Source: Rhodococcus triatomae
GTDB lineage: Bacteria > Actinomycetota > Actinomycetes > Mycobacteriales > Mycobacteriaceae
Assembly (NCBI RefSeq): GCF_014217785.1
Contig: NZ_CP048814.1
Coordinates: forward strand, 2,790,001-2,854,000
Reading direction: 5' to 3'
DNA: 64,000 nucleotides
The position numbers and the translations under genes are program-made. Shown here piece by piece: positions 41,192-49,685 of the stretch (position 1 is its first letter; each line of letters starts with the position of its first letter). The notes below the pieces were generated by a model. The model was given only the letters and a program-made list of their open reading frames with translations. It was not told the origin of the DNA and did no database searches.

Positions 41192-41241
41192 CGCCGATGC
41201 AAGCTTGGGAAGCTGATGTTCTACCATTGAACTACATCGGC
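41192..41241 (-). pseudogene. 5' half of host tRNA-Gly(CCC) fused to a short element 2 tail, right junction
   Basis: On the minus strand it starts GCCGATGTAGTTCAATGG and runs through the D-arm into the anticodon loop. After the core the sequence changes to TG-CATCGGC-G. CATCGGC is exactly the acceptor 3' strand, so acceptor pairing is restored, but the variable loop and T-arm are missing. It looks like a decayed version of the usual tRNA-restoring att tail. Confidence 0.8.
41202..41214. repeat. attR core of element 2 (13 bp)
   Basis: AGCTTGGGAAGCT is identical to 31608-31620. Outside the core, host tRNA sequence lies to the right and element sequence to the left. Confidence 0.85.
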
Positions 41242-41349
41242 GCGCATGATATTGGGCGCCCATAGGCAGGCCCAATACCCTGCGGCCAGAACTTTAGCAG
41301 ACCGTGACCTGAGCGCAACGATCGGCTGCCGCCGTTCCGGAGCCTGCCG

Positions 41350-41781
41350 TCACCGGATCTTCTCGCCGTACACCCGGCTCACCGTCAACGTCATGAGCAC
41401 CCGCCGGTCGGAGACCATCACCGCGCGGTACTCGTCCCAGTCCGGATGCTCGCCCGCGGCGGCGCGGTAGTAGTCCACGAGGGCTTCCACCTCCGGTCCG
41501 TGGGGGTCGGTGCCCGGTCCGGTGAGGGTCACTCCGCCCTCGGCCGTGGCCCATGCCCACCCGTCGCTGCTGGTGACCTCGAGGGCCGCGCGCGGGTCCC
41601 GGCGCAGGTTCCTCGTCTTGGCACGCCCCTCGGTCATCGAGACGTAGATGACGTCGGCGTCCCGGTCGTAGAACGGGGTGACCGGTGACAGCTGGGGGAG
41701 CCCGTCCGACTTGATGGTGGCGAGGATGCCCAGTCGGCTCTCCGCGAGCAGGTTCCGGGGATCGAAAGTGTTGCCGCTCAT
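41350..41781 (-). CDS. PPOX-class F420-dependent oxidoreductase
   Basis: This 143-residue protein has the split-barrel flavin/F420 fold: LLAESRLGILATIKSDGLPQLSPVTPFYD at the front, and EGRAKTRNLRRDPRAALEVTS in the core. Length and pattern fit TIGR03618-type F420-dependent members common in mycolic-acid bacteria, which reduce various small substrates. The physiological substrate is unknown. It is the first host gene right of element 2, on the minus strand, with its stop about 110 bp from the tRNA remnant. Confidence 0.82.
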   Translation of the reverse strand: MSGNTFDPRNLLAESRLGILATIKSDGLPQLSPVTPFYDRDADVIYVSMTEGRAKTRNLRRDPRAALEVTSSDGWAWATAEGGVTLTGPGTDPHGPEVEALVDYYRAAAGEHPDWDEYRAVMVSDRRVLMTLTVSRVYGEKIR

Positions 41782-41889
41782 GCCGGAAGCTCCGAGGCGT
41801 CGATCGCGGTGCAGGTCATGGTGCCGTCCTCTCGAGGGAGTGAAACGTCGCTCCTCCGAGCGTAGCGCCGAGGGCGACGGCCGGCCCGC

Positions 41890-42714
41890 TCAGACGAGCG
41901 GCTTGCCCGCCGCGATCCGACGGCGCACATCCCGCAGCAGCAGGCGGTAGGGCAACTCGCGGACGGGGATCGGTAGCCGCCTGCTGACGGCTCCGGTGGC
42001 CCGCATGATCCGGTCGAAACGCTTCTGGTCCTTCGCCGTCCACTCGAGCCGCATCTGTTCGCGGAAATGCTCGTGCAGGAAACCCGTGGTGAAGAACAGG
42101 TTGATCCGGCTGAACAGCCTCGAGACCACGGGACCGAAGAACTCCACACGCGCCACGGACAGCAGGTGCTCGCGGATGGTGTCGTCGATGTGCACCTCGT
42201 CGAGTGCGGCGTCCCAGTACTTCTCGAACGCCTCGCGGTCCGCCGGCCACATGTCGCGCGGCATCTGCAAGGTGGTCCCGAATGTCGACCCCAGCTGATA
42301 CGCGGTTTCGCGGTCGGCCGGGTCCATCGGGCCGTGCATCGCCGTGTGCACGTCCTCGAACCCGCGGTACAGGCACGCCGCGACCCACAACTGCAGATCC
42401 TTGTCGAACGCGTTGTATTCCACCGGGCTGTCGGCGGTGGAGCGCACCTGGGCGTGCGAGCGGTTCACCGCCTTCCGGTACTGTGCCTTCTCCTCGTCCG
42501 ATCCGCGCGCGGCGACGGCCAGATACGTCAGCGTCGTGCGGGTCCGCTTGACCGGATGGTCGAACAGGCGTCCGCTCTCGACCCTGCTCTCGTACACGCC
42601 GTATCCGACTGCGGGCCTGCCCAACTGCATGATCACGTTCGCCGCGCCGGCAACGAGCCCGACGCCGTCCAGAACGGGCATGAACTGCTCGGACGTGTCC
42701 TGTGGTGCCGACAT
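41890..42714 (-). CDS. MpaB-family (DUF2236) putative oxygenase
   Basis: This 274-residue protein has the DUF2236/MpaB features: ANVIMQLGRPAVGYGVYESRVESGRLFDHP near the start, TRTTLTYLAVAARG, and a mid-protein DLQLWVAACLYRG block. These place it with the haem-containing rubber-oxygenase/MpaB-like family. Whether it cleaves a polymer or tailors a lipid cannot be told. It is divergent from a TetR gene (92-bp gap) that probably controls it. Confidence 0.8.
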   Translation of the reverse strand: MSAPQDTSEQFMPVLDGVGLVAGAANVIMQLGRPAVGYGVYESRVESGRLFDHPVKRTRTTLTYLAVAARGSDEEKAQYRKAVNRSHAQVRSTADSPVEYNAFDKDLQLWVAACLYRGFEDVHTAMHGPMDPADRETAYQLGSTFGTTLQMPRDMWPADREAFEKYWDAALDEVHIDDTIREHLLSVARVEFFGPVVSRLFSRINLFFTTGFLHEHFREQMRLEWTAKDQKRFDRIMRATGAVSRRLPIPVRELPYRLLLRDVRRRIAAGKPLV

Positions 42715-42806
42715 GCTCTCCTCCGGATCTCCTCGTCAACGCTATCTGATCACGACCGTACTCACATATATGATTCGCGTCCAGACCTGGATGACAGGAT
42801 GGAGTC

Positions 42807-43439
42807 ATGGCACCCACACGAGACGGGCCGGTCACCGACCGCGTCTACGGCGGCCAGGACGGGGAGGCCCGACGCAGCGAGCGTCGCCGCCAGCTGATCG
42901 AGGCCGCTCTCGACATGCTCGGCGGTGGCGAGGCGTTGTCGGTGCGTGGAGTCTGCAAGCGGTCCGGCCTGGCCACCCGCTACTTCTACGAGAGCTTCGG
43001 CGACCGGGACGCCCTGGCCGTCGCCGCGTACGACCACGTCGTCGAACAGATCGTCCACACCACGCTCACCGCGGTGGCCGCCGCGACCGGTGTCGGGGAG
43101 CGCGAGATCGTGCAGGCCGCGGTGCAGAACATCGTCCGCAGTCTCGCCGAGGATCCCCGCAAGGCGCACGTGCTGTTCTCCGCTGCCGCGGCGGACCCGC
43201 AGCTGGCGCAGCGCCGGCTCGACAGCACGCGGTTGTTCGCCGGACTCGTGACCCGGCAGACGGTCGACTACTACGACGTCCCCGAATCCCCGCACGTCGA
43301 CCTCACCGCGCACTTCATGGTCGGGGGTTTCGCGCAGACCCTCACCGCCTGGCTGAACGGCACCGTGACCCTGGGCGAGGAGGAGGTCGTGGACATCTGC
43401 ACCGAACTGCTCCTCTCCCTCGCGATCCACACCCGCTAA
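42807..43439 (+). CDS. TetR-family regulator
   Basis: This 210-residue regulator has an N-terminal HTH (about residues 26-72: RRQLIEAALDMLGGGEALSVRGVCKRSGLATRYFYESFGDRDAL) and a helical ligand domain. The recognition helix is of the TRYFYESF type. It faces the MpaB-family gene across a 92-bp gap and is 9 bp upstream of dcd, so it may be cotranscribed with dcd by chance of position. The ligand is unknown. Confidence 0.87.
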   Translation: MAPTRDGPVTDRVYGGQDGEARRSERRRQLIEAALDMLGGGEALSVRGVCKRSGLATRYFYESFGDRDALAVAAYDHVVEQIVHTTLTAVAAATGVGEREIVQAAVQNIVRSLAEDPRKAHVLFSAAAADPQLAQRRLDSTRLFAGLVTRQTVDYYDVPESPHVDLTAHFMVGGFAQTLTAWLNGTVTLGEEEVVDICTELLLSLAIHTR

Positions 43440-43448
43440 CCTCGACGG

Positions 43449-44018
43449 GTGCTTCTCTCCGATCGTGACATCCGTGCCGAAATCGACGCCGGACGCCTGG
43501 GCCTCGATCCGTTCGATCCCACGCTGGTGCAGCCGTCGAGCGTGGACGTCCGGCTCGACAGTCTGTTCCGGGTCTTCAACAACACCCGCTACACCCACAT
43601 CGACCCGGCGCAGCAGCAGGACGAGCTGACCAGTCTCGTCGAGCCGGCGGCGGGCGAGCCGTTCGTGCTGCACCCCGGTGAATTCGTGCTCGGGTCCACC
43701 CTCGAGGTGTGCACGCTGCCGGACGACCTGGCCGGTCGCCTGGAAGGGAAGTCCTCCCTGGGCCGGCTCGGGCTGCTCACCCACTCGACCGCCGGGTTCA
43801 TCGACCCCGGCTTCAGTGGCCACATCACGCTCGAACTCTCCAACGTGGCGAACCTGCCGATCACCCTGTGGCCGGGAATGAAGATCGGCCAGCTCTGCAT
43901 CCTGCGGCTGTCCAGCGCCGCGGAGAACCCGTACGGCAGCGCCTCGGTGGGCTCGAAGTACCAGGGTCAGCGCGGCCCGACCCCGTCGAAGGCGTACCTG
44001 AACTTCGCCCGCGACTGA
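43449..44018 (+). CDS. dcd: dCTP deaminase
   Basis: This 189-residue enzyme converts dCTP to dUTP, and in actinobacteria probably straight to dUMP (bifunctional Dcd-Dut). Marks are [14 protein letters not shown] at the start, [16 protein letters not shown], the nucleotide loop [35 protein letters not shown] with the catalytic Glu, and [11 protein letters not shown] at the end. Start GTG 43449. A neighbouring tRNA-Gly is typical for this gene in the Mycobacteriales, which supports the placement of element 2. Confidence 0.96.
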   Translation: MLLSDRDIRAEIDAGRLGLDPFDPTLVQPSSVDVRLDSLFRVFNNTRYTHIDPAQQQDELTSLVEPAAGEPFVLHPGEFVLGSTLEVCTLPDDLAGRLEGKSSLGRLGLLTHSTAGFIDPGFSGHITLELSNVANLPITLWPGMKIGQLCILRLSSAAENPYGSASVGSKYQGQRGPTPSKAYLNFARD

Positions 44019-44020
44019 TG

Positions 44021-44047
44021 CGGGCCGCCCGGCTGCCGAGCGGCCCG
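44021..44047. terminator. Hairpin between convergent dcd and MFS genes
   Basis: CGGGCCGC (44021-44028) and GCGGCCCG (44040-44047) form a perfect 8-bp stem between the dcd stop and the MFS stop. No T-run is present; it may serve both directions. Confidence 0.45.
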
Positions 44048-44052
44048 GGCGA

Positions 44053-45543
44053 TCAGTGCACGAGAACGGGATCCGCGCCCGGCTCCGACCGTGGGATGCG
44101 GTTCTCGTACAGCACGCCCGCCACCAGCGCGCCGACCAGGAAGAAGCCGGCCGCCCACCAGAACGCCGACTGGAAGCCGGCGATCGCCGCGGCCTCCGCG
44201 AGATCGGCCGACGGGCCCGACTCGGTGGCGAAGGATGTCGCTGCCGCCGCGGACACGCTGCTGAGCAGTGCGATGCCGATCGCCCCGCCGATCTGCTGGG
44301 CGGTGTTCACCGTCGCGGACGCGACGCCGGCGTCCGCGTTGTCGACGCCGATGGTGGCGAATCCCATGCCGTTGGCGAAGATCAGCCCGAGCCCGAGCCC
44401 GACGAGGATCAGCCCCGGCAGCACGTGGCTGACATAGGACGAGTCCGTCCCGATCAGTGTCAGCGACGCCATGCCCGCGGCACCGAGCAGCATGCCGGCG
44501 GTGGCGGTGATCCTCGGGCTCACCCGGGTGGTCAGGACCGATCCGGTGATCGAGGCGGCGAGCGCGATCGCCACGGTCATGGGGAGGAACGCGACACCGG
44601 TCACGACGGGGCTGAATCCGAGCGACTGCTGCAGGTAGAAGGTGAGGAACAGGGAGACCCCGAACAGTCCCACCGCCGAGATCAGCATGATCAGGTAGGA
44701 CGCGGCGCGTACCCGGTCGAGGAGCACGCGCAGCGGCAGCAGCGGATGCGCCACCGAACGCTGCACCATCACGAACAGCGCGAGGAGCGCGACTCCCGCG
44801 GCGAGGAATCCGATGGTCAGCGGATCGTCCCAGCCGTTGGTCTCCGAGTGCGAGAAGCCGTAGACGAGCAGGAACAGGCCCGCGGTGACGACGGCGGCAC
44901 CCAGCCAGTCCAGGCCCTTGGCGTGCTCCTCCTTCACGTGGCGGGGGAACAGCAGGAGCGCGCCCACCAGGGCCACGCCCGCGAAGACCACGTTGACGTA
45001 GAGGCACCACCGCCACGAGAGGTACTCGGTGAGGACGCCGCCGAGCAGCAGGCCCACCGCCGCGCCCGCACCGGCGACGGCACCGAAGATGCCGAACGCC
45101 TTGCCCCGGTCACGGGAGCCGGCGAAGGTCACGGTGAGCAGCGACAGGGCCGCCGGGGCGAGCAGGGCCGCGAACACGCCCTGCAAGGCGCGGGCGCCGA
45201 CGAGGACCTCGAATGTGGGTGCCCAGCCGCCGAGGGCCGACGCGCCCGCGAATCCGATCAGCCCGATGACGAACGAGTTCTTCCGTCCGAACAGGTCGTT
45301 CACCCGGCCGCCGATGAGCAGGAGGCTGCCGAAGGCGAGCGAGTAGGCGGTGATCACCCATTGCCGGCCGCCGTCGTCGAACCCGAGATCCTGCTGGGCG
45401 ACGGGGAGAGCGATGTTCACGATGGTGGAGTCGAGTACCACCATCAGCTGCGCGATGGACAGGGCGGCGAGGATCCACCACCGGCGCGCGGACGGGATCG
45501 GTGGGGTCGAGGGCGCATCGGGGCGTGAGTCGACGGAGGTCAT
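44053..45543 (-). CDS. MFS drug efflux pump (DHA2 family, 14 TM)
   Basis: This 496-residue protein has 14 membrane segments. Motifs are LDSTIVNIALP in helix 1 (DHA2 motif D1), LIGGRVNDLFGRKNSF (motif A), and GAVAGAGAAVGLLLGGVLTEYLSWRW (motif C, antiporter). It exports hydrophobic compounds using protons. Start MTSVDSRP at 45543; a longer form adds 12 residues. The gene is divergent from a TetR regulator, and a perfect 23-bp palindrome lies between them. Confidence 0.92.
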   Translation of the reverse strand: MTSVDSRPDAPSTPPIPSARRWWILAALSIAQLMVVLDSTIVNIALPVAQQDLGFDDGGRQWVITAYSLAFGSLLLIGGRVNDLFGRKNSFVIGLIGFAGASALGGWAPTFEVLVGARALQGVFAALLAPAALSLLTVTFAGSRDRGKAFGIFGAVAGAGAAVGLLLGGVLTEYLSWRWCLYVNVVFAGVALVGALLLFPRHVKEEHAKGLDWLGAAVVTAGLFLLVYGFSHSETNGWDDPLTIGFLAAGVALLALFVMVQRSVAHPLLPLRVLLDRVRAASYLIMLISAVGLFGVSLFLTFYLQQSLGFSPVVTGVAFLPMTVAIALAASITGSVLTTRVSPRITATAGMLLGAAGMASLTLIGTDSSYVSHVLPGLILVGLGLGLIFANGMGFATIGVDNADAGVASATVNTAQQIGGAIGIALLSSVSAAAATSFATESGPSADLAEAAAIAGFQSAFWWAAGFFLVGALVAGVLYENRIPRSEPGADPVLVH

Positions 45544-45603
45544 CGAGGAGGGTGCCTCTTTCCGGGCAGAGGGCGGCATCGTGCGACGACGACGATAACA
45601 CGA

Positions 45604-45626
45604 AAGCGGAACGAATGATTCCGCTT
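45604..45626. promoter_or_regulatory. TetR operator between the MFS pump and its regulator
   Basis: AAGCGGAA (45604-45611) and TTCCGCTT (45619-45626) are perfect inverted arms around a 7-bp spacer. The site lies 61 bp upstream of the pump and 16 bp upstream of the regulator start at 45642. Confidence 0.75.
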
Positions 45627-45641
45627 AGTACACTGGGCACC

Positions 45642-46310
45642 ATGCTGCGCAGCGACGCCCAGGCGAACCTCGACCGGATCCTCATCGCCGCGCGTGCCGT
45701 CTTCGCCGAGCGGGGCCTCGATGCCAAGCTCGCCGACGTCGCCGCACGCGCCGGGGTGGGTGTGGGCACCGTCTACCGCAGGTTCGAGAACAAGGAAGCC
45801 CTCATCGCGACGCTGTTCGACACCCGACTGCTCGCGGTGGTCGCGGAGGCACGGGCGGCGCTGGAATACGACGACCCGTTCGACGGCCTCGTGCACTTCC
45901 TCGAAGTCAGCACCCGGATGATGGCCGGGGACCGGGCGCTGCGGGAACTCGTCCGCGTGGGCGGGCGGCCGCCGTCGCCCGCGACGTCCGCCCACCTCGG
46001 TGACGAACTGCGCACCCGGATCACCGAGATGCAGACCCAGGTGCGGGAATTGACCGCCGAGCTGGTCGCTCGCGCCAAGGCAGCCGGCTCCCTGCGTCCG
46101 GACGTCGAGGGCACGGACCTCGGGCTGATCTCGTACACCGTGCAGTCGGCCGTGGACTTCGGCGCCGGGGACGACGTGTGGCGGCGCGTGCTCGGGCTCC
46201 TCGTCGACGGGCTGCGGATCGACGGAGAGCGAGCGCGGTTGGTGCCGCCCGCACTCACCGACGACGAACTGTCCGTGGCGCTGGACGCGAAGTTCACCGC
46301 CCGCGGCTAG
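45642..46310 (+). CDS. TetR-family repressor of the MFS pump
   Basis: This 222-residue regulator has an HTH at about residues 10-57 (ANLDRILIAARAVFAERGLDAKLADVAARAGVGVGTVYRRFENKEAL) and a helical ligand domain with a TetR_C-like layout. I place the start at 45642 (MLRSDAQ), because an in-frame ATG at 45615 lies inside the operator. It is divergent from the pump and most likely represses both genes until drug binding. Confidence 0.9.
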   Translation: MLRSDAQANLDRILIAARAVFAERGLDAKLADVAARAGVGVGTVYRRFENKEALIATLFDTRLLAVVAEARAALEYDDPFDGLVHFLEVSTRMMAGDRALRELVRVGGRPPSPATSAHLGDELRTRITEMQTQVRELTAELVARAKAAGSLRPDVEGTDLGLISYTVQSAVDFGAGDDVWRRVLGLLVDGLRIDGERARLVPPALTDDELSVALDAKFTARG

Positions 46311-46356
46311 GCCCGCCGACCGGGCATCCGGGCACGTCCGGGGATAGATTGGGCAG

Positions 46357-47091
46357 GTGTCCCTCGATCACCGCGCTCCGCACGGACGGTTCGTCGTGCC
46401 GGAATCGGGTGATCTCGCAGTCCTCGTCGAACCGGAGCAGGCCCGCCCGCGTGGGCTCGTCCTGTACCTGCACGGCCGGTCCGGCGACGAGCTGTCGCTG
46501 TTCGAGGACGACCGGATCGCCTTGCTCGACGCTCTGCTGGGTGCCGGCCACCTCGTCGCGGGACCGAACATGCACGGCGATCAGTGGGGAAATCGTCTGG
46601 CGCAGAGTGACATCGCGGCTCTGGTGCGATGGGTGCGGCGGCGGCACGACGTGCCGACGTTGTTCGTGATCGGCGAGTCGATGGGCGCCAACGCGGCGGC
46701 GAATCTTCTCCGGCTCGGCGAGATCGAGGTCGCGGCAACCGTTCTGCTCGCGCCGTCGCTGTCGCTGCCGAACGTGTGGAAGCGGGGCGAGGAGGGGCGC
46801 CGCTCGCTCACCGCCGCCTACGGGCTCGCCCTGGACGGCAGTGACGTGCTGCACCGGACGGCGGAGTGGGACGCGGCCCGGCACGTGCCGGCGAACTATC
46901 CGCCGATCCGCGTGTACGCCTCGCGGGCGGACCGGATCTCGGCGGTGGACACCGTCACCGCACCCTGGGTGGAGGGACTACGCCGCGCGGGCACCGATGT
47001 CGACCTGATCGAGGTCACCGGGGACCACGTCTCGGACGATCACATCCGTCCCGCCGACGTGGTCGCGTTCTTCGGCCGATTCCTCAGCTGA
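46357..47091 (+). CDS. Alpha/beta hydrolase
   Basis: This 244-residue protein shows YLHGRSGDE for the oxyanion hole, nucleophile elbow GESMGAN (Ser near residue 108), an acid in YASRADRIS and His in TGDHVSDDH. The start is a GTG at 46357. Its stop region overlaps the 3' end of the convergent wax synthase gene by 8 bases. It could be an esterase or lipase acting on acyl compounds; the substrate is unknown. Confidence 0.8.
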   Translation: MSLDHRAPHGRFVVPESGDLAVLVEPEQARPRGLVLYLHGRSGDELSLFEDDRIALLDALLGAGHLVAGPNMHGDQWGNRLAQSDIAALVRWVRRRHDVPTLFVIGESMGANAAANLLRLGEIEVAATVLLAPSLSLPNVWKRGEEGRRSLTAAYGLALDGSDVLHRTAEWDAARHVPANYPPIRVYASRADRISAVDTVTAPWVEGLRRAGTDVDLIEVTGDHVSDDHIRPADVVAFFGRFLS

Positions 47092-48484
47092 TCCCGACAG
47101 CCTGCTCGAGCAGCCGCAACTCGTGGCCGATGCGGGCGGGTATCGACTCCAGGTTCGGCACGGCCCGACGGCAGCCGGTGATACCGAACGACAGGGCGTC
47201 GTCGTTGCTGGTGCAGGTGATGTTGAGGGCCTGACCGTTGACGGGGATGGACACCGGATGCAGGGCATCCAGCCGGGCACCGTTCCAGAACATGGGCGCC
47301 TTGGGGCCGGCGACGTTCGAGATGATCACGTTGAACGGCGGCCGGACCAGCGTGTTGTGGCCGAGAAGCATGCTGACCCCGACCGGCGACGCACCGAGCG
47401 CGCTCATCGCCAGGATCTGGGTGGGGCTCATCGACCGCAGCGCCTCCTTGCCCTCGCGCATGCAGGACGCGACGGCGGCGAGCCGGTCCGCCGGGTCCGC
47501 GACGTTCGTGGCCAGGCTGCACATGAGGACGCCGATGCCGTTGCCGGTGGTGTCCATCTGGTCGTGCAGGGACACCGGCACCATCGACACCAGGGGGCTG
47601 TCCGGCAGTGCGCCGCGCTCGTCCAGGTAGCTGCGCAGGGCTCCACCGGACATGGCGAGGACGACGTCGTTGATCGTGCACCGGGAAAGCTTGGCCACCA
47701 GTCGAAGTCGCTCGAGCGGCCAGCTCGATGCCGCGAACTGGCGGGCGCCGCTGATGGGGACGTTGAAGACCGTCTGAGGTGCCGAGATCGACATCGGGCC
47801 GCCCTGCCCGCGCACCGCCCGCGAGACGGTGGTGCCCAGAGACGGCATCATCCCCGCGAACTCGCCGACTGCGGAGCGTGCCATCCGGACCGCGGAACCG
47901 GGAATCGACGACAACGCGGCGGGTGTGGACGTCTCGAGCGGCGCGGGCTGGGGCCGGGTGGAGCGTCCGAGCTGCCAGGGCGCCGGCATGTCCCGTTCGT
48001 CCGCATCCTCGCTGAGTGCACTGCGCAGCATCTTCATCGCCGAGACGCCGTCCGTCACCGAATGGTGGACCTTGACGTACACGGCGAAGCGGCCGTCGGC
48101 CATCCCCTCGATCAGATGCATCTCCCACATCGGCCGGGTGCGGTCGAGGAGGGCGCCGTGCAGGTGCGAGCACAGCTGCAACAGCTCTGCATCGCCGCCC
48201 GGCTCGGGCAGCGCGTGGCGGCGCACGTGGTAGCCGAGATCGATCTCGGTATCCTCCTTCCACGCCCACTGGCCGAGGGTGGACAGGCCACGGACCGGCC
48301 GTTTCGCCAGCTTGGGTGCGACGATCCGGTCGCCCGCGAGGGCGTCGGCGAGCAGGAGCCGGTAGTCGCGCGCGGTGGCGCCTTCCGGCGGCTGGAACAC
48401 CTGCACCCCGCCGACGTGCATGGGGTGCTCACGGGACTCCCCGATGAGAAACATCGAGTCCAGCGGTGACATGGGTAGCAACAT
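47084..48484 (-). CDS. Wax ester synthase/diacylglycerol acyltransferase (WS/DGAT)
   Basis: This 466-residue enzyme joins acyl-CoA to a fatty alcohol or diacylglycerol in storage-lipid synthesis. It has MSPLDSMFL at the start, the catalytic HHSVTDG at residues 140-146, and NVIISNVAGPKAPMFWNGARL in the C-terminal domain (the family ND motif region). Length matches the Acinetobacter AtfA and mycobacterial Tgs type. MSPLDS at 48472 is an alternative start. Such genes are abundant in Rhodococcus and Mycobacterium. The 303-bp upstream gap 48485-48787 has an AT-rich patch at 48590-48680 that should hold divergent promoters. Confidence 0.93.
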   Translation of the reverse strand: MLLPMSPLDSMFLIGESREHPMHVGGVQVFQPPEGATARDYRLLLADALAGDRIVAPKLAKRPVRGLSTLGQWAWKEDTEIDLGYHVRRHALPEPGGDAELLQLCSHLHGALLDRTRPMWEMHLIEGMADGRFAVYVKVHHSVTDGVSAMKMLRSALSEDADERDMPAPWQLGRSTRPQPAPLETSTPAALSSIPGSAVRMARSAVGEFAGMMPSLGTTVSRAVRGQGGPMSISAPQTVFNVPISGARQFAASSWPLERLRLVAKLSRCTINDVVLAMSGGALRSYLDERGALPDSPLVSMVPVSLHDQMDTTGNGIGVLMCSLATNVADPADRLAAVASCMREGKEALRSMSPTQILAMSALGASPVGVSMLLGHNTLVRPPFNVIISNVAGPKAPMFWNGARLDALHPVSIPVNGQALNITCTSNDDALSFGITGCRRAVPNLESIPARIGHELRLLEQAVGIS

Positions 48485-48787
48485 CAGGTCGGGCCTTTCT
48501 CTCCTGTGCGTCGCTCATTTCTCGCGGGTGGGAACCACGAGATGAACTCCTCGGGCGGCGCTGCCCAGCTGGTGTGTGCGCTACCAATCGGTAACTGTCA
48601 GATATGGAGATGGTCACAAACAAACTCGTTGGTAGGTATTTGTACCCTTTCCTGACCGTCCGCGCCACTAGACAAATGTCCGAATAAGCGGGATTCGTTC
48701 GCGAGGTTGTCCTGGGGCGAACCACAGGAACTCGGCCGGCGGTAGATTGTCACCCGAGCGCACACGTCTCGGAGGGGGAATCACACC

Positions 48788-49168
48788 ATGGGAGATGCAG
48801 ATCTCACCGCGCCGTCGTCGGCTGCCACGCTGGCGATGGACCCGGTCGCGATCGAGAAGATGATGGCGGCCTGCCGCGAGCTCGCCGACGAGATGGCGGA
48901 TCTCGCCGCGATCACCAGGGCGGAGCTCGACGTCGACCGGTTCGGCCTCGGTGAGTCGGTACCGGATCTGGTGTCCGCGCGTCATCTCGCCGACCGGATC
49001 CGCCGCGCGGCGGTGGGCACCGGCACGGACCAGACCGGCAGCGCACTCGGCTTGTTCGCCGCGCAGGAGGCCTACGCGCGCGAGCTCGAACGCACCCTCG
49101 CCGACGCACTGGCCGCATACCGCGGTGGCGACGAGACCCTGGCAGACGAGGTCGTCCGCACCGACTGA
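48788..49168 (+). CDS. Small helical protein, WXG/ESX-like length, function unknown
   Basis: This is a 126-residue protein that is almost wholly helical (EKMMAACRELADEMADLAAITRAELDVDRFG, then HLADRIRRAAVGTG and YARELERTLADAL). No WXG motif is present, but size and helical-hairpin layout recall ESX-associated small proteins. GGAGGGGGA precedes the ATG at 48788, and a TAGATT -10-like box lies about 35 bp upstream. The neighbours are unrelated enzymes. Confidence 0.6.
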   Translation: MGDADLTAPSSAATLAMDPVAIEKMMAACRELADEMADLAAITRAELDVDRFGLGESVPDLVSARHLADRIRRAAVGTGTDQTGSALGLFAAQEAYARELERTLADALAAYRGGDETLADEVVRTD

Positions 49169-49254
49169 CCGGGCACCGATGAGTTCCACGGGGTGCCGCG
49201 GTCTGTACCGGTGAACGTCCCCGGTGGGGGACAACCACCGAGAAGGAGACCGCC

Positions 49255-49659
49255 ATGTCCCGGATGCTGTTCCTCAACCTCCCGGTCAAGGATCTCGACG
49301 CGAGCGTGAAGTTCTTCGGGCGCTTGGGATTCGAGTTCAACGCCGAGTTCACCGACGAGACCGCGACCGCGATGGTCGTCAACGACCAGGCGATGGTCAT
49401 GCTGCTCGTCGAGCCGAAGTTCCGTGAGTTCCTCGAGGGCGACATCGCCGACACCTCGAAGGGCACCGAGGCGCTGATCTGTATCTCCGCCGACAGCCGT
49501 GACGAGGTCGACGAACTCGCCGGCATCGCCGTCGCGGGAGGCGGCTCCGACTACGGCACGCCCGCGGATCACGGCTTCATGTACGGCCGTGCGTTCCGTG
49601 ACCTCGACGGCCACGTCTGGGAAGTGATGTGGATGGACCCGGCCGTCGTTCCCGAGTGA
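49255..49659 (+). CDS. VOC-family (glyoxalase-like) protein
   Basis: This 134-residue protein is in the branch often called lactoylglutathione lyase-like: MLFLNLPVKDLDASVKFFGRLGFEFNAEFTDETA at the front and RAFRDLDGHVWEVMWMD at the end, where His and Glu are metal-site positions. AAGGAGA precedes the ATG at 49255. Substrate unknown; glutathione is not used in actinobacteria, so mycothiol or no thiol is more likely. Confidence 0.85.
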   Translation: MSRMLFLNLPVKDLDASVKFFGRLGFEFNAEFTDETATAMVVNDQAMVMLLVEPKFREFLEGDIADTSKGTEALICISADSRDEVDELAGIAVAGGGSDYGTPADHGFMYGRAFRDLDGHVWEVMWMDPAVVPE

Positions 49660-49685
49660 CGGCCGGTGCCCCGGTTCCGGCCGAA

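Larger units (their letters stand above)
31608..41214. mobile_element. Element 2: 9.6-kb integrative element in tRNA-Gly(CCC)
   Basis: It is bounded by identical 13-bp cores and by the two halves of one tRNA-Gly gene. Contents from the right end: complete tRNA-Gly(CCC), integrase, an Ala-rich protein, an excisionase-like protein, a Cys-containing protein, two winged-helix-like proteins (one with iteron-like repeats in its gene), small zinc proteins, and a plus-strand HNH nuclease. At the left end come an Ala-rich helical protein and an HNH-like zinc protein. Almost all genes are on the minus strand. I see no terminase, portal, capsid, relaxase or FtsK-type protein. Size and content suggest a phage satellite or a plasmid-like integrative element, but the class is not settled. 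Confidence 0.85.

Noticed and set aside
31608..41214. Element 2 as an intact prophage or a conjugative element
   Set aside because: No terminase, portal, capsid, tail, lysin, relaxase or FtsK/Tra-type protein is visible in 9.6 kb.
44056..45528. A 490-residue plus-strand frame opposite the MFS pump
   Set aside because: Composition is Arg/Gly/Asp/Gln-rich without domains; the minus strand encodes a clear 14-helix transporter.
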